Positions 17,669 through 27,558 are shown, counted from the stretch's first letter. The stretch is 64,000 nucleotides of DNA from Halomarinibacterium sp034670265 (GCA_034670265.1 JAXMNU010000001.1:248001-312000); one strand, 5' to 3'. Numbers and translations: made by a program. The notes: generated by a model not told the origin, from the letters alone.

Positions 17669-20095
17669 ATGAAAAAAGCAGTATTGCTTCTTGCCCTTTG
17701 CATTTCTTTTTTAGTACAATCTCAAGATCGAAAATCCCTCACTATAAATAGAACAACGAACGCGCCAAAAATAGATGGTAATCTTGATGATGAAGCATGG
17801 CAAAATGTGGATGAAGCAAAGGACTTCACTCAGTTTAGACCTGAAATGGGTGTTGCGGAAAAAGAACATCAAAAAACCACAGTAAAAATGGTCTATGATG
17901 ATAATGCTATTTATGTAGGAGCTTATCTTCGTGATAAGCGCCAAGATATTATGAAGCAGTTTACGAGTAGGGATAACTTTGGGCAATCCGATTTTTTTGG
18001 TGTTATTTTAAACCCTAATAACGATGCGCAAAACGATACCGAATTTTTTGTATTTAGTTCTGGAACACAGGCAGATGCTATTGCAAACCCTAGTATTGGT
18101 GAAGATTTTGGATGGAACGGTGTTTGGGATAGTAGTGTCCAAATTGTAGATGATGGTTGGATTGTTGAAATGAAAATTCCGTATGCTAACTTACGCTTTG
18201 CTAATAAGGAAGTTCAAACCTGGGGATTGCAGTTTCACAGGCGATTTAGAACAGATAACTCACAGTATTCTTGGAATCCTATCGATAGAACCAAAGGAAA
18301 CATTGGACTCTACCACGGTGTCCTTAACGGAATTGAAAATATTTCGCCTCCTACTCGCTTGAGCTTTTATCCGTTTGCTTCGGTGTTAGCACGTTCTTTT
18401 GATGGGGAAACAACAGACGATTATAGTGTGGGTATGGATGTAAAATATGGGCTTACCGAAAACTTTACGCTAGACGCAACCCTTATACCAGATTTTAGTC
18501 AAGCTGGATTTGATAATGTGCAACTAAATTTAGGACCCTTTGAGCAAACTTTTTCAGAACAACGTCAATTCTTTACCGAAGGTGTTGATCTTTTTAGCAA
18601 AGGAAACCTATTCTATTCCCGCAGGATTGGCGGTCGTCCATCAAGTTCCCCAGAAATAGATGAAGAAACCGAAGAGGTAATAGAGCTGCCCTCAAAAGTT
18701 AAGGTATTAAATGCAGTTAAAGTTTCGGGAAGAACAAAAAAAGGATTAGGAATTGGCTTTTTTAATGCCATTACTGAAAAAACATCAGCGAAAATTCAAA
18801 ATATAAACACCGGTGAGATACGAGAAGAAGTTGTAGAGCCTTTTGCCAACTACAATATTTTGGTAGTAGATCAGCAGTTTAATAAAAACTCATCTGTAAG
18901 TTTAATAAACACAAGCGTAATAAGGGATGGCGGATTTAGAGACGGCAACGTAACTGCAGCTTTATTTGATATTACCGACAAAGCCAATAAATGGAATGTA
19001 GATGGTGCCGTAAAGATGAGCCAATTAAATCTTTCTACTGACAATCAAACTGGTTTTAGCACCTCTCTTGAAATTGAAAAAGTGAGTGGGCAATACCGTT
19101 ATGGGGTTGAAAATGTTACTGCAGATACAGAATACAACATCAACGACTTAGGAGTTTTATTCAGAAATAATTACAATAATTTCCACGCATTTGGTTCCTA
19201 TCGAATATTTGAACCCACAGAAACGTTTAACAACATAAATCTGTATATCTGGGCACAATACCAATCACTCTTCAAACCAAGTAAGTATACAGGAAATGAG
19301 GTTGGTTTTGATATTTATACCCAAACTCGAAAGCTTTGGGAATATGGGATGAATGTTAATTATAAAATTGGAAAACAACACGATTATTTTGAACCACGTC
19401 GTGAAGGTTACTTCTTTACCTTTCAGAATGAGCTCAACGTTTCAACGTATATGGGTACAAACAATGCTAAAAGATTTGCGACATTCTTCAATACTGGATT
19501 TGCCTCTCAGTTTGACCCAGAAAGAGACCTCTTTTATTATTGGATTGGCATTAGCCCAAGAATGCGTTTTACCGATAAGTTTTCCATTAACTATAACTTA
19601 AATTATCAAGGCGGTGGTGGTGGTCGCGGGTTTGTTACCAATCTTGATGACGATATAATTTTTGGTGAGCGCGATCAAGTAACCATAACAAACAGCATTA
19701 CAGGGGATTATAATTTTAATCCCTTTCATGGATTAACCCTTACCTTTCGTAATTACTGGGCTACGGTTACCTACGACAATCCTTTGTTTGTGTTGCAAGA
19801 AGATGGAACACTTTCAACAGAGGACAATATTTTAACAACAGATATAAGCAACCCAAACATTAATTTTAACACTTGGAATTTAGACTTTCGCTATACTTGG
19901 CAGTTTGCACCGGGAAGCCAATTAACAGCACTTTATAGAAATTCGTTATTTAATTCAAATTCAGAATCTTCAGCAACCTATTTCGAAAGTGTAGAAAAAC
20001 TTTTTGAGCAACCCATCGAGCATGTGTTCTCATTGAGAGTGGTCTATTTTATAGATTACAACAACATCAAAAATGTATTTAAGAAAAACTCCTAA
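17669..20095 (+). CDS. DUF5916 outer-membrane protein with CBM9-like N-terminus
   Basis: Signal peptide MKKAVLLLALCISFLVQS-Q, then a carbohydrate-binding family 9-like domain (about 22-215, starting with APKIDGNLDDEAW and containing MVYDDNAIYVG) and the DUF5916 domain, a long run of alternating polar/aromatic strands that looks like an outer-membrane beta-barrel (about 225-808). The C-terminus ends in a basic tail. The family is common in Bacteroidota, with no established substrate. It is followed by a LolD-like ATPase gene 58 bases later. Confidence 0.85.
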   Translation: MKKAVLLLALCISFLVQSQDRKSLTINRTTNAPKIDGNLDDEAWQNVDEAKDFTQFRPEMGVAEKEHQKTTVKMVYDDNAIYVGAYLRDKRQDIMKQFTSRDNFGQSDFFGVILNPNNDAQNDTEFFVFSSGTQADAIANPSIGEDFGWNGVWDSSVQIVDDGWIVEMKIPYANLRFANKEVQTWGLQFHRRFRTDNSQYSWNPIDRTKGNIGLYHGVLNGIENISPPTRLSFYPFASVLARSFDGETTDDYSVGMDVKYGLTENFTLDATLIPDFSQAGFDNVQLNLGPFEQTFSEQRQFFTEGVDLFSKGNLFYSRRIGGRPSSSPEIDEETEEVIELPSKVKVLNAVKVSGRTKKGLGIGFFNAITEKTSAKIQNINTGEIREEVVEPFANYNILVVDQQFNKNSSVSLINTSVIRDGGFRDGNVTAALFDITDKANKWNVDGAVKMSQLNLSTDNQTGFSTSLEIEKVSGQYRYGVENVTADTEYNINDLGVLFRNNYNNFHAFGSYRIFEPTETFNNINLYIWAQYQSLFKPSKYTGNEVGFDIYTQTRKLWEYGMNVNYKIGKQHDYFEPRREGYFFTFQNELNVSTYMGTNNAKRFATFFNTGFASQFDPERDLFYYWIGISPRMRFTDKFSINYNLNYQGGGGGRGFVTNLDDDIIFGERDQVTITNSITGDYNFNPFHGLTLTFRNYWATVTYDNPLFVLQEDGTLSTEDNILTTDISNPNINFNTWNLDFRYTWQFAPGSQLTALYRNSLFNSNSESSATYFESVEKLFEQPIEHVFSLRVVYFIDYNNIKNVFKKNS

Positions 20096-20153
20096 CCCAC
20101 TTCCCTTGTGCATTCAATACGAATATGCTATTTTCACAAAGTAATTCTACCTA

Positions 20154-20807
20154 ATGATTTTAGCAAAGAATATTCATAAACATTTTGAAACGCTCCACGT
20201 ATTAAAAGGAGTCGATTTATCTATCAATAAAGGAGAAATAGTTTCCATAGTAGGAGCATCGGGAGCAGGTAAAACCACCTTATTACAAATTATTGGTACT
20301 TTAGATAGCTTTTCTGAAGGATCATTGGAAATTGACGGCACATCCATAGATAGTTTGAATAGAAAAGCAGTGGCAAAATTCAGAAATGAAAAATTGGGAT
20401 TTATCTTTCAGTTTCATCAATTATTACCAGAATTTACTGCTCTAGAAAATGTTTGTATTCCGGCGTTTATAAAAAACACTTCAAAGGCTGAAGCCGAAAA
20501 AAGAGCCAAAGAATTATTGAATTTCTTAGGATTATCCCATCGGGAAAACCACAAACCCAACGAACTCTCTGGTGGAGAGCAACAACGTGTTGCTGTGGCT
20601 AGAGCTTTAATGAATAATCCTGCCATTATTCTGGCTGATGAACCCAGCGGAAACCTTGACACCGAAAGCGCCGAAAACCTACACAAGTTATTCTTCAAGT
20701 TACGCGATGAGTTTGGACAAACCTTTGTCATTGTTACCCATAATGAAGATTTAGCCGAAATGGCCGATAGAAAATTAGTGATGCAAGACGGTAAAATTAT
20801 TTCGTAA
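20154..20807 (+). CDS. ABC transporter ATP-binding protein (LolD/MacB type)
   Basis: 217-residue ATPase with Walker A GASGAGKTTLL (about 34-44), Q-loop FQFHQLLPEF, signature LSGGEQQRVAVARAL, Walker B IILADEPSGNLD and H-loop VTHN. The subfamily (lipoprotein-release LolD, MacB, FtsE-like) is inferred from the short length and the PSGNLD box. No permease gene is adjacent, so the membrane partner must be encoded elsewhere. Confidence 0.88.
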   Translation: MILAKNIHKHFETLHVLKGVDLSINKGEIVSIVGASGAGKTTLLQIIGTLDSFSEGSLEIDGTSIDSLNRKAVAKFRNEKLGFIFQFHQLLPEFTALENVCIPAFIKNTSKAEAEKRAKELLNFLGLSHRENHKPNELSGGEQQRVAVARALMNNPAIILADEPSGNLDTESAENLHKLFFKLRDEFGQTFVIVTHNEDLAEMADRKLVMQDGKIIS

Positions 20808-20809
20808 AT

Positions 20810-21574
20810 ATGAAGCAAAGCGAGCTCAAAGAATTTCTTGACGAAAAAGCCGCCTTATACAATCAGCCAAAATTTATAGAAAGCGACCCTATCCAAATTC
20901 CACATCAATTTACCCAAAAAAAAGATATTGAGATAGCAGGTTTTCTCACAGCAACCATTGCTTGGGGCAACCGAAAAAGCATCATTAATAATGCTCAAAA
21001 AATGATGCAGATGCTGGATAATTCACCCTACGATTTTATACTAAATCATTCAAAAGAAGATTTACTACCACTCTCTTCCTTTGTGCATCGCACTTTTAAT
21101 GGAGATGATTTTTCTTTTTTTATAAAAGCACTTCAAAATATTTATAGGAACCACGGAGGTTTGGAAGATGTGTTTTCATTGCATTCTGAAGAAGATTCGG
21201 TTCAAAAATCTATTTCAGAATTTAAAAAAATATTTTTCAGTATTCCCCACGTACCAAGAACACAAAAGCATGTAAGCGATCCCTTAAAAAATTCCGCTGC
21301 TAAACGCATTAACATGTTTCTTAGATGGATGGTACGTGACGACAATAGAGGGGTTGATTTTGGGATTTGGAAAAATTTAAAACCTAACCAGCTTTCCTGT
21401 CCTTTGGATGTACATAGTGGCAATATTGCAAGGAAATTGGGTATTCTAGAACGAAAGCAAAATGACGCCAAAGCATTGTTGGAACTTGATACTAATCTCA
21501 GAAAACTAGATTCAAAAGACCCTGTAAAGTATGATTATGCCTTATTTGGCTTAGGGGTTTTTGAAAAATTTTAA
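20810..21574 (+). CDS. TIGR02757 (DUF2400) family protein
   Basis: A 254-residue protein of the conserved TIGR02757 family. The recognisable parts are the KKDIEIAGFLTATIAWGNR segment, PYDFI, and the C-terminal block with KRINMFLRWMVR and CPLDVHSGNIARKLG. The helix-hairpin-type C-terminal half resembles DNA glycosylase folds, which has led to suggestions of a nucleic-acid role; no function is established. It starts 2 bases after the ATPase gene and is probably co-transcribed. Confidence 0.85.
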   Translation: MKQSELKEFLDEKAALYNQPKFIESDPIQIPHQFTQKKDIEIAGFLTATIAWGNRKSIINNAQKMMQMLDNSPYDFILNHSKEDLLPLSSFVHRTFNGDDFSFFIKALQNIYRNHGGLEDVFSLHSEEDSVQKSISEFKKIFFSIPHVPRTQKHVSDPLKNSAAKRINMFLRWMVRDDNRGVDFGIWKNLKPNQLSCPLDVHSGNIARKLGILERKQNDAKALLELDTNLRKLDSKDPVKYDYALFGLGVFEKF

Positions 21575-21693
21575 TTATCATTCCTTTAACATAGATACCG
21601 TATAATAAATTATATTTTTAAAGTTGATATAATGATATTTAAAAAGATATCATTTTATTAAAACCAAATCTCATAAGTTCTCGTTAATAATAT

Positions 21694-22890
21694 ATGATTA
21701 TCCCCAAACTCCCTAGAAATGAATCCGAAAGACTAAACGAAGTAAAAAAATATAACCTACTCGATACTTTACCAGAGGAACATTACGACAACCTAACATC
21801 ATTAGTTGCTTCTATTTGCGATACCCCCATTTCATTAATAACATTGCTCGATTTTGATCGTAATTTTTTAAAATCTCACTTTGGAGTTTCCCTAACAGAA
21901 TCTCCCAGAGATATTTCATTTTGTGGCCATGCTATTTTAGGAGATGAAGATATTTTTATTGTAGAGGATGCTAGAGAAGATAATCGTTTTCATGACAATC
22001 CATTAATTGAAGAAAATGGCGTTGTATTTTATGCAGGAGCACCTTTAATTAATGAAAAAGGGTATCCCTTAGGCACTTTGTGTGTGTATGACGTAAAACC
22101 TCGTGTACTAACTATAAAACAAATAAATATGCTTAAGCTCATGGCAAAGCAAGTTGTTAATTTGTTTGAGCTTCATCTTAAAAATCAACGACTATTAGAA
22201 ATTCAGAAGGAACAACGATTACGTAACGAACGATTACAAAGTTTCGCTAGTGTAGTTTCTCATGATTTAAAATCCCCGCTGGCAAATATTACATCGCTTT
22301 CACGAATGCTTATTGAGCAAAATAAAGATAATTTAGATGAAGAATCTTTGTTGTACTTCAATTATATTGAAGAATCCAGCGTCACTTTAAAAAATTATAT
22401 CGATGGAATGCTTCAGTTTTATAAATCTACAGAACTCCTTGAGGAACAAAAAAATAACATATCGGTAGTTAGCCTTTTTAAAGAAATTAAAGAGATGCTT
22501 ATTTTAAATAAAACCGAATTTGATTATCCTAATGACCCCACAATCATACACATTAATAAATCTGCCATTAGCCAAATTCTATTAAATTTAGTAGATAATG
22601 CATATAAATTTAATACAGGTGATATCATAAGCGTGAAAGTACTGTTTTCTGAAACAACAGATTACTATAATTTTACGGTTAAAGATAATGGTATAGGGAT
22701 TCCAAAAGATAAACTAGAAGATATTTTTGAAATCTTTAAAACAGGTGGAATTAAAGACCGAAATGGAAAAGAAGGAACTGGTATTGGATTAGCCACTGTA
22801 AAAAACCTAGTCAATAAATTAGGAGGTACTATCTCTTTGGAGTCTGAAGTAGGTAAAGGAAGCACTTTCACCTTTACCATTAAAAAGTAA
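21694..22890 (+). CDS. GAF-domain sensor histidine kinase
   Basis: Soluble kinase of 398 residues. A GAF domain spans about 20-165 (DTPISLITLLDFDRNFLKS; FCGHAILGDEDIFIVEDA; APLINEKGYPLGTLCVYD), followed by a short coiled coil and the HisKA box SVVSHDLKSPLANITSL with the phosphate-accepting His near residue 190. The HATPase domain shows the N box NLVDNAYKFN, G1 DNGIGIPKDKL and G2 GTGIGLATVKNLV. No membrane segment and no response regulator gene adjacent. Confidence 0.92.
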   Translation: MIIPKLPRNESERLNEVKKYNLLDTLPEEHYDNLTSLVASICDTPISLITLLDFDRNFLKSHFGVSLTESPRDISFCGHAILGDEDIFIVEDAREDNRFHDNPLIEENGVVFYAGAPLINEKGYPLGTLCVYDVKPRVLTIKQINMLKLMAKQVVNLFELHLKNQRLLEIQKEQRLRNERLQSFASVVSHDLKSPLANITSLSRMLIEQNKDNLDEESLLYFNYIEESSVTLKNYIDGMLQFYKSTELLEEQKNNISVVSLFKEIKEMLILNKTEFDYPNDPTIIHINKSAISQILLNLVDNAYKFNTGDIISVKVLFSETTDYYNFTVKDNGIGIPKDKLEDIFEIFKTGGIKDRNGKEGTGIGLATVKNLVNKLGGTISLESEVGKGSTFTFTIKK

Positions 22891-22985
22891 TTTATTTACA
22901 CTTAATCGATTTTTTTATTCATTTTATCGATATATTGTAATCTTTTACTTACATTTGATTCCATTAATCCCAAAATAAACTATTT

Positions 22986-23531
22986 ATGAAATCAAAAATT
23001 ACTATTTTATTGATTGCTATTATCTCATTTACTGGTTGTTCGAAAGATTCAATTGAACAACCTAATGAGGAGGAATTAATTATCCCAGAAACAACCTCTT
23101 CAACAGAACGTAGAGAAGAGCCCGATCCTTCTGGTGATCCAATTGTAACAGATTTAATTGCTGGGCAAAACGAAATTATAGGAACAGTTACAATAGAATC
23201 AAATGGAACATTCACAACCGTTACTTACAATACTATTAATGGATGGGAAATTGATGCTACACATTTGTATGTTGGAGCCTGCGAGGATCGTCCTGCCAAT
23301 AATCCAGGGAATCCATTAATTGGACATTTCCCATATGCAGATACACACGCCAATGGTACAACAGATTTTACTTATACACTCGATAGCGCAGAAGTAGGTT
23401 GCTCCGGTTGTGTTGCAGCACATGCAGAAGTAAGTAACGCTTCTGGTGGAAGTGAAACTGCATGGGCAGACGGCCTACCCTACGGAGGCAACTCTTGGGC
23501 AATGTATTTTGAATACGACTTTTGTAATTAA
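22986..23531 (+). CDS. Lipoprotein with a C-terminal cysteine pattern
   Basis: Signal MKSKITILLIAIISFTGC (lipobox Cys), an acidic Pro/Glu/Thr-rich linker, and a beta-rich domain from about residue 60 that contains HLYVGACEDRPANNPGNP and CSGCVAAHAEVSN, and ends YFEYDFCN. The Cys pairs could form disulfides on the cell surface. The segment with YVG..C and TxFxYxLD resembles surface domains found in several flavobacterial lipoproteins, but I assign no function. Confidence 0.75.
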   Translation: MKSKITILLIAIISFTGCSKDSIEQPNEEELIIPETTSSTERREEPDPSGDPIVTDLIAGQNEIIGTVTIESNGTFTTVTYNTINGWEIDATHLYVGACEDRPANNPGNPLIGHFPYADTHANGTTDFTYTLDSAEVGCSGCVAAHAEVSNASGGSETAWADGLPYGGNSWAMYFEYDFCN

Positions 23532-23549
23532 AAAAATAAACTATTTAAA

Positions 23550-23580
23550 AAAAGCCTTCAAATTTGAAGGCTTTTTTTAT
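23550..23580 (+). terminator. Rho-independent terminator
   Basis: A perfect 20-base palindrome (23553-23572, AGCCTTCAAA arm) followed by a T-run, 20 bases after the lipoprotein stop. Confidence 0.85.
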
Positions 23581-23620
23581 ACTTTAAACCTACATATCAT
23601 TCATATTTAAAATCAATGAT

Positions 23621-23628
23621 TATCTTTG
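23621..23628 (+). promoter_or_regulatory. -7 element before the BatA-type gene
   Basis: TATCTTTG matches TAnnTTTG exactly, 17 bases before the ATG at 23645. It follows the terminator at 23553, marking a new transcript. Confidence 0.55.
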
Positions 23629-23644
23629 GCAAATAAAAATAGGA

Positions 23645-25570
23645 ATGCAGTTTAAACACCCAGAAATTCTTTATGCCCTACTCCTACTGCTCATCCCTAT
23701 CTTTGTTCACTTATTTCAATTAAGACGATTTCAAAAAGTAGATTTTACTAATGTGGCGTTCCTAAAAAAGGCAACGCTTCAAACTCGTAAAAGTTCCCGC
23801 CTAAAAAAATGGCTTACGCTCCTCACCCGCTTGTTGGCCCTTGCCTGTATTATATTAGCCTTCGCACAACCATTTACGGCTTCAAAAAAAGCTTTAAATA
23901 CCGAAAAAGAAACGGTTCTCTACCTCGACAATTCCTTTAGTATGGAGGCCAAAGGAAGTAATGGGCCAATGCTCAAAAAAATCACTCAAGACATCTATGA
24001 AAATCTTGAAGGAGATGAAAAACTAAGTTGGTTTACTAATGATGAATCGAAGAAAAATGTTTCTCAAACCGATTTAAAAAACGAAATCCTATCGTTAGGC
24101 TATTCACAAAATCAAATGGACTTGGAAGCCATTTTATTAAAAGCAAAGCAATTGTTTTCCAAAAGTGCCACGGCAGATAAAAGGTTAATTTTAGTTTCAG
24201 ATTTTCAGCAAAAGGGTAGCTTTCCAGCGGTCGATTCTACGTTTTCAATCAATGTCGTACAAACACAAGCTGTGGTAACAGCAAACATAGCAATTGACAC
24301 TGCGTATATCATTTCAAAAAACGCAAACGATGTTCAATTACAAGTGAATGTTTCAAAAACGGGAGAATCTCCAGAAACAGCTGCCATATCATTATTTAAC
24401 GATGGAAAACTTATTGCTAAAACCGCTGTGGATTTTTCAGAAAGTACTAAAAATACGATTGTTTTCGACATTGAAAACCCAGATGCTTTTTTAGGCGAAG
24501 TTCGTATTAACGACACTCAACTTAGCTACGACAATTCGTTGTTTTTTAGTATTAGTTCTAAAGAAAGGATAAAGGTATTATCCATAAATCAGTCTAACTC
24601 AGATTTCTTACGAAAGCTATTTGATAATGAAGGATACGACTATATTCAGCAAGAATTTAACCAGTTAAATTATAGTGTTATTCCGTCGCAAAACTTCATC
24701 GTTTTAAACGAATTAAAATCTATTCCAGCTTCGCTAACAACAACACTTAGAGAGTTTAGTAGTCAAGGAGGAAGTGTTTTTATCATCCCTTCCAAAGACT
24801 TGGATATTGCTAGCTACAACCTTTTTCTTAATGCACTGCAAGTAGGTACAATCCAAGGAGACCCTATTTCTGTTGAAAAGAAAATTGCAAAAATTAACTT
24901 TTCGCATCCCTTATATAGTAATGTATTTGAAAAGCAAGTCAATAACTTTCAATTCCCGTCGGTACAATCATTTTTACAAGTGACATCCAATGCATCAAAA
25001 GTATTGTCGTATGAAGATGACAAACCCTTTTTACTTCAAACTGGAAATACTTTTTTAGCCACTGCTGCTTTTAATCAAGAAAATTCAAATTTTAAGACCT
25101 CCCCCCTAATCGTGCCCACGCTCATTAATATGGCGCAACAAAGTTTATCACTTCCAAAGTTATATTTTGAAGCTGGTAGACCAAACTCCTTTGCAGTTCC
25201 TGTGAAGCTTACTCAAGATGAGATTGTGACTTTAAAAGACAGTATTTCATCTTTTATTCCACTTCAGCAAACCAAGGCAAACAGCGTCGAAATCACAACT
25301 GATAATGAGCCAAGTAAAGCTGGAAGTTATGGAATCTATCAAAATGAGCAATTATTACAATATGTAAGTTATAATTATCCAAGAACCGAAAGCTTGCTTA
25401 CCTATGCCAATATAGAGGATTGGGAAGGGGTTGAGCGTTTTTCATCGGTTTCAGATTTGTTTAATTCTATAGCCGAAGAAAATAATACTACGAGTTTTTG
25501 GAAATGGTTTGTTATTTTTGCAGTGCTGTTCCTTTTAGTTGAAATGTTTATCCTAAAATTCTTTAAATGA
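23645..25570 (+). CDS. BatA-type membrane protein with VWA-like domain
   Basis: 641 residues. The N-terminal BatA domain has two membrane segments (about 8-24 and 57-77) separated by the LRRFQKVDFTNVAFLKK motif. A von Willebrand A-like domain follows (VLYLDNSFSMEAKG near residue 97; DxSxS metal site reads DNSFS). The C-terminal membrane segment lies at about 620-637. In Bacteroidota these proteins occur in BatABCD-like or peptidase-linked clusters; here the gene overlaps the dihydroorotase-like gene by 4 bases, a conserved flavobacterial arrangement of unknown meaning. Confidence 0.85.
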   Translation: MQFKHPEILYALLLLLIPIFVHLFQLRRFQKVDFTNVAFLKKATLQTRKSSRLKKWLTLLTRLLALACIILAFAQPFTASKKALNTEKETVLYLDNSFSMEAKGSNGPMLKKITQDIYENLEGDEKLSWFTNDESKKNVSQTDLKNEILSLGYSQNQMDLEAILLKAKQLFSKSATADKRLILVSDFQQKGSFPAVDSTFSINVVQTQAVVTANIAIDTAYIISKNANDVQLQVNVSKTGESPETAAISLFNDGKLIAKTAVDFSESTKNTIVFDIENPDAFLGEVRINDTQLSYDNSLFFSISSKERIKVLSINQSNSDFLRKLFDNEGYDYIQQEFNQLNYSVIPSQNFIVLNELKSIPASLTTTLREFSSQGGSVFIIPSKDLDIASYNLFLNALQVGTIQGDPISVEKKIAKINFSHPLYSNVFEKQVNNFQFPSVQSFLQVTSNASKVLSYEDDKPFLLQTGNTFLATAAFNQENSNFKTSPLIVPTLINMAQQSLSLPKLYFEAGRPNSFAVPVKLTQDEIVTLKDSISSFIPLQQTKANSVEITTDNEPSKAGSYGIYQNEQLLQYVSYNYPRTESLLTYANIEDWEGVERFSSVSDLFNSIAEENNTTSFWKWFVIFAVLFLLVEMFILKFFK

Positions 25571-26820
25571 AGATTTTACTGAAATCCGCCACTATTGTTG
25601 ACCCCACCAGCAAGCATCACTTAAAGAAAAGAGATGTTCTCATTGAAAAAGGAATTATTAAAAAAATAGCTGCTTCTATCTCTGAAGCGTCAGCAACTAC
25701 CATTTCACTCAAGAATTTACATATATCACAAGGTTGGTTCGATAGTAGCGTGTCTTTTGGAGAACCTGGTTTTGAAGAAAGAGAAACGCTGGAAAATGGA
25801 ATTCGAGTGGCAGCCAAAAGCGGATTTACTGCAGTTGCGGTAAATGCAAATACCAATCCCGTAACCGATTCTAAATCGGATATAAAATTCCTAAAATCTA
25901 AAATTCACAATAGCCCCGTGGATTTGTACCCTATTGGAGCATTAACAATAGCAAGCCAAGGAATAGATTTGGCAGAACTTTACGATATGCAAAATGAAGG
26001 AGCTGTGAGTTTTTACGATTATCAAAAACCTATTACCAATGCCAATATGTTGAAAATTGCGCTGCAATATGTTCAAAGTTTTAACGGTTTGGTACAGTCC
26101 TTTCCGTTAGAAGTTTCAGTTGCAAAAAATGGAATGGTCAATGAAGAGGTTAACGGGACAAAACTAGGTCTTAAAGGGATTCCAGCACTTTCCGAGGAAC
26201 TTCAAATTGCACGAGATTTATACTTACTTCAATATACAGGTGGAAGATTACACATCCCTACTATTTCTACAGCTACTTCTGTGCAACTTATTAAAGATGC
26301 TAAAAAGAAAGGGTTACAAGTCACGTGTAGTGTAAGTATAAATCATCTGTATTTAACAGACGACGTACTCGACACTTTCGACACCCATTATAAAATACTT
26401 CCTCCGCTTAGAACTGATAAAGATAGAAAAGCCTTGCTAAAAGGTCTTAAAGACGGGACTATCGATGGAGTCACTAGCGACCACAACCCTATTGATGTTG
26501 AACATAAACGTACCGAGTTTGACCACGCACTGTTTGGAAGTATAGGCTTAGAAAGCTGCTTAGGTGCTTTATTAAAAGTAACAGATTTAGAAACAGCCAT
26601 TCATTCACTAACAAAGTTAAAAAGTACATTTGGAATAAATTCCTCAAGTATTTCTGAAGGTGAATTAGCCAATATTACGGTCTTCAACCCTGAAATAGAA
26701 TGGGTTTTTACCGAAGAATCCATCCTATCGGCTTCAAAAAATGCCGCAATGCTTAACCAAACAATGAAAGGCAATGTGTACGGTGTTTTTAATAACAATC
26801 AGTTGGTTATAAATGAATAA
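25567..26820 (+). CDS. Dihydroorotase-like protein with degenerate metal site
   Basis: 417-residue amidohydrolase-fold protein of the dihydroorotase family (VDPTSKHHLKKRDVLIEKG start; EPGFEERETLENG; DGTIDGVTSDHNP). The metal ligands are largely lost: the DxHxH motif reads D59-S-S-V-S, the later His pairs read HIPTIST and VSINHL in place of HxxH and PHHL, and only Asp of TSDH remains. It therefore should not bind the binuclear zinc centre and is probably not an active dihydroorotase; a non-catalytic pyrC-like partner role is known for such proteins elsewhere. It overlaps the preceding gene (4 bases) and the next (8 bases). Confidence 0.85.
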   Translation: MKILLKSATIVDPTSKHHLKKRDVLIEKGIIKKIAASISEASATTISLKNLHISQGWFDSSVSFGEPGFEERETLENGIRVAAKSGFTAVAVNANTNPVTDSKSDIKFLKSKIHNSPVDLYPIGALTIASQGIDLAELYDMQNEGAVSFYDYQKPITNANMLKIALQYVQSFNGLVQSFPLEVSVAKNGMVNEEVNGTKLGLKGIPALSEELQIARDLYLLQYTGGRLHIPTISTATSVQLIKDAKKKGLQVTCSVSINHLYLTDDVLDTFDTHYKILPPLRTDKDRKALLKGLKDGTIDGVTSDHNPIDVEHKRTEFDHALFGSIGLESCLGALLKVTDLETAIHSLTKLKSTFGINSSSISEGELANITVFNPEIEWVFTEESILSASKNAAMLNQTMKGNVYGVFNNNQLVINE

Positions 26821-27121
26821 TCCTTCCGCAAAAACAAAAGCTATAATTGCTTATCTAACTTTTATTGGATTGCTCATTGCTATTTCGATGAATCAAGAAA
26901 AAAAGGAAGAATTCACCCTTTGGCATATTAAAAATATGTTTGGATTGTTAATTATTCTTTTTATTGCGGTAGCCCTTCAAAGTAGCTTTATAGGTTTCTA
27001 CATTTACTGGACATGTGCCATATTTTGGTTATTTTCTTTGATTATGGCAATAGCGGAAAGAAAAAAGGGAATTCCGTTTTTAAGTGAAAAATTTCAACAA
27101 TGGTTCACTTTTTTAGGCTAG
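26813..27121 (+). CDS. Small membrane protein (Tic20/DUF4870-like), copy 1
   Basis: 102 residues with three hydrophobic segments (about 11-27, 41-62 and 65-82). The order AYLTFIGLLIA ... HIKNMFGLL ... IPFLSEKFQQWF matches the following gene residue by residue in spacing, so the two are tandem paralogues. It starts inside the last codons of the dihydroorotase-like gene and probably belongs to that transcript. Confidence 0.75.
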   Translation: MNNPSAKTKAIIAYLTFIGLLIAISMNQEKKEEFTLWHIKNMFGLLIILFIAVALQSSFIGFYIYWTCAIFWLFSLIMAIAERKKGIPFLSEKFQQWFTFLG

Positions 27122-27169
27122 AAAGTTTATCTTTAACTAGTTAATCACTAACCTAAACCTTTTCATATT

Positions 27170-27499
27170 ATGTCAGAAACTGCTTCAGATAACGGAAAAA
27201 CCGTTGCTATTGTTTCCTATTTAACATTAATAGGATGGATTGTTGCTTTTATTATGCACAATAATAACAAAACCGAACTCGGTGCGTATCACCTTCGTCA
27301 AATGTTAGGCCTTTTGCTTTTAGGGATTGCCCTCTCCGTTATCGCGAGAGTCGTTGGTATCCCTGTGGTTGTATGGGTATTACAAATTGGAGTCTTTGCA
27401 CTGTGGATTATGGGACTCATTGGCGCCTTTAATGGCGAAAAGAAACCTGTACCCCTTCTTGGGGAGCAATTCCAGCAATGGTTTAAAGGAATAGGATAA
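27170..27499 (+). CDS. Small membrane protein (Tic20/DUF4870-like), copy 2
   Basis: 109 residues with three membrane segments; SYLTLIGWIVAFIMHN, HLRQMLGLLLLGI and VPLLGEQFQQWFKG parallel the preceding protein. The family resembles the Tic20/DUF4870 small membrane proteins. No function known. Confidence 0.78.
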   Translation: MSETASDNGKTVAIVSYLTLIGWIVAFIMHNNNKTELGAYHLRQMLGLLLLGIALSVIARVVGIPVVVWVLQIGVFALWIMGLIGAFNGEKKPVPLLGEQFQQWFKGIG

Positions 27500-27518
27500 A
27501 AATATTTTCCTTATTGAA

Positions 27519-27550
27519 TAGATGCCGTACTTTTGCGGCATCTATTTTTT
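27519..27550 (+). terminator. Terminator with a promoter motif in its loop
   Basis: Stem TAGATGCCG (27519-27527) / CGGCATCTA (27536-27544) followed by TTTTTT. The 8-base loop is TACTTTTG, itself an exact TAnnTTTG -7 element 24 bases before the ATG at 27559. Confidence 0.75.
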
Positions 27551-27558
27551 ATAATAAA

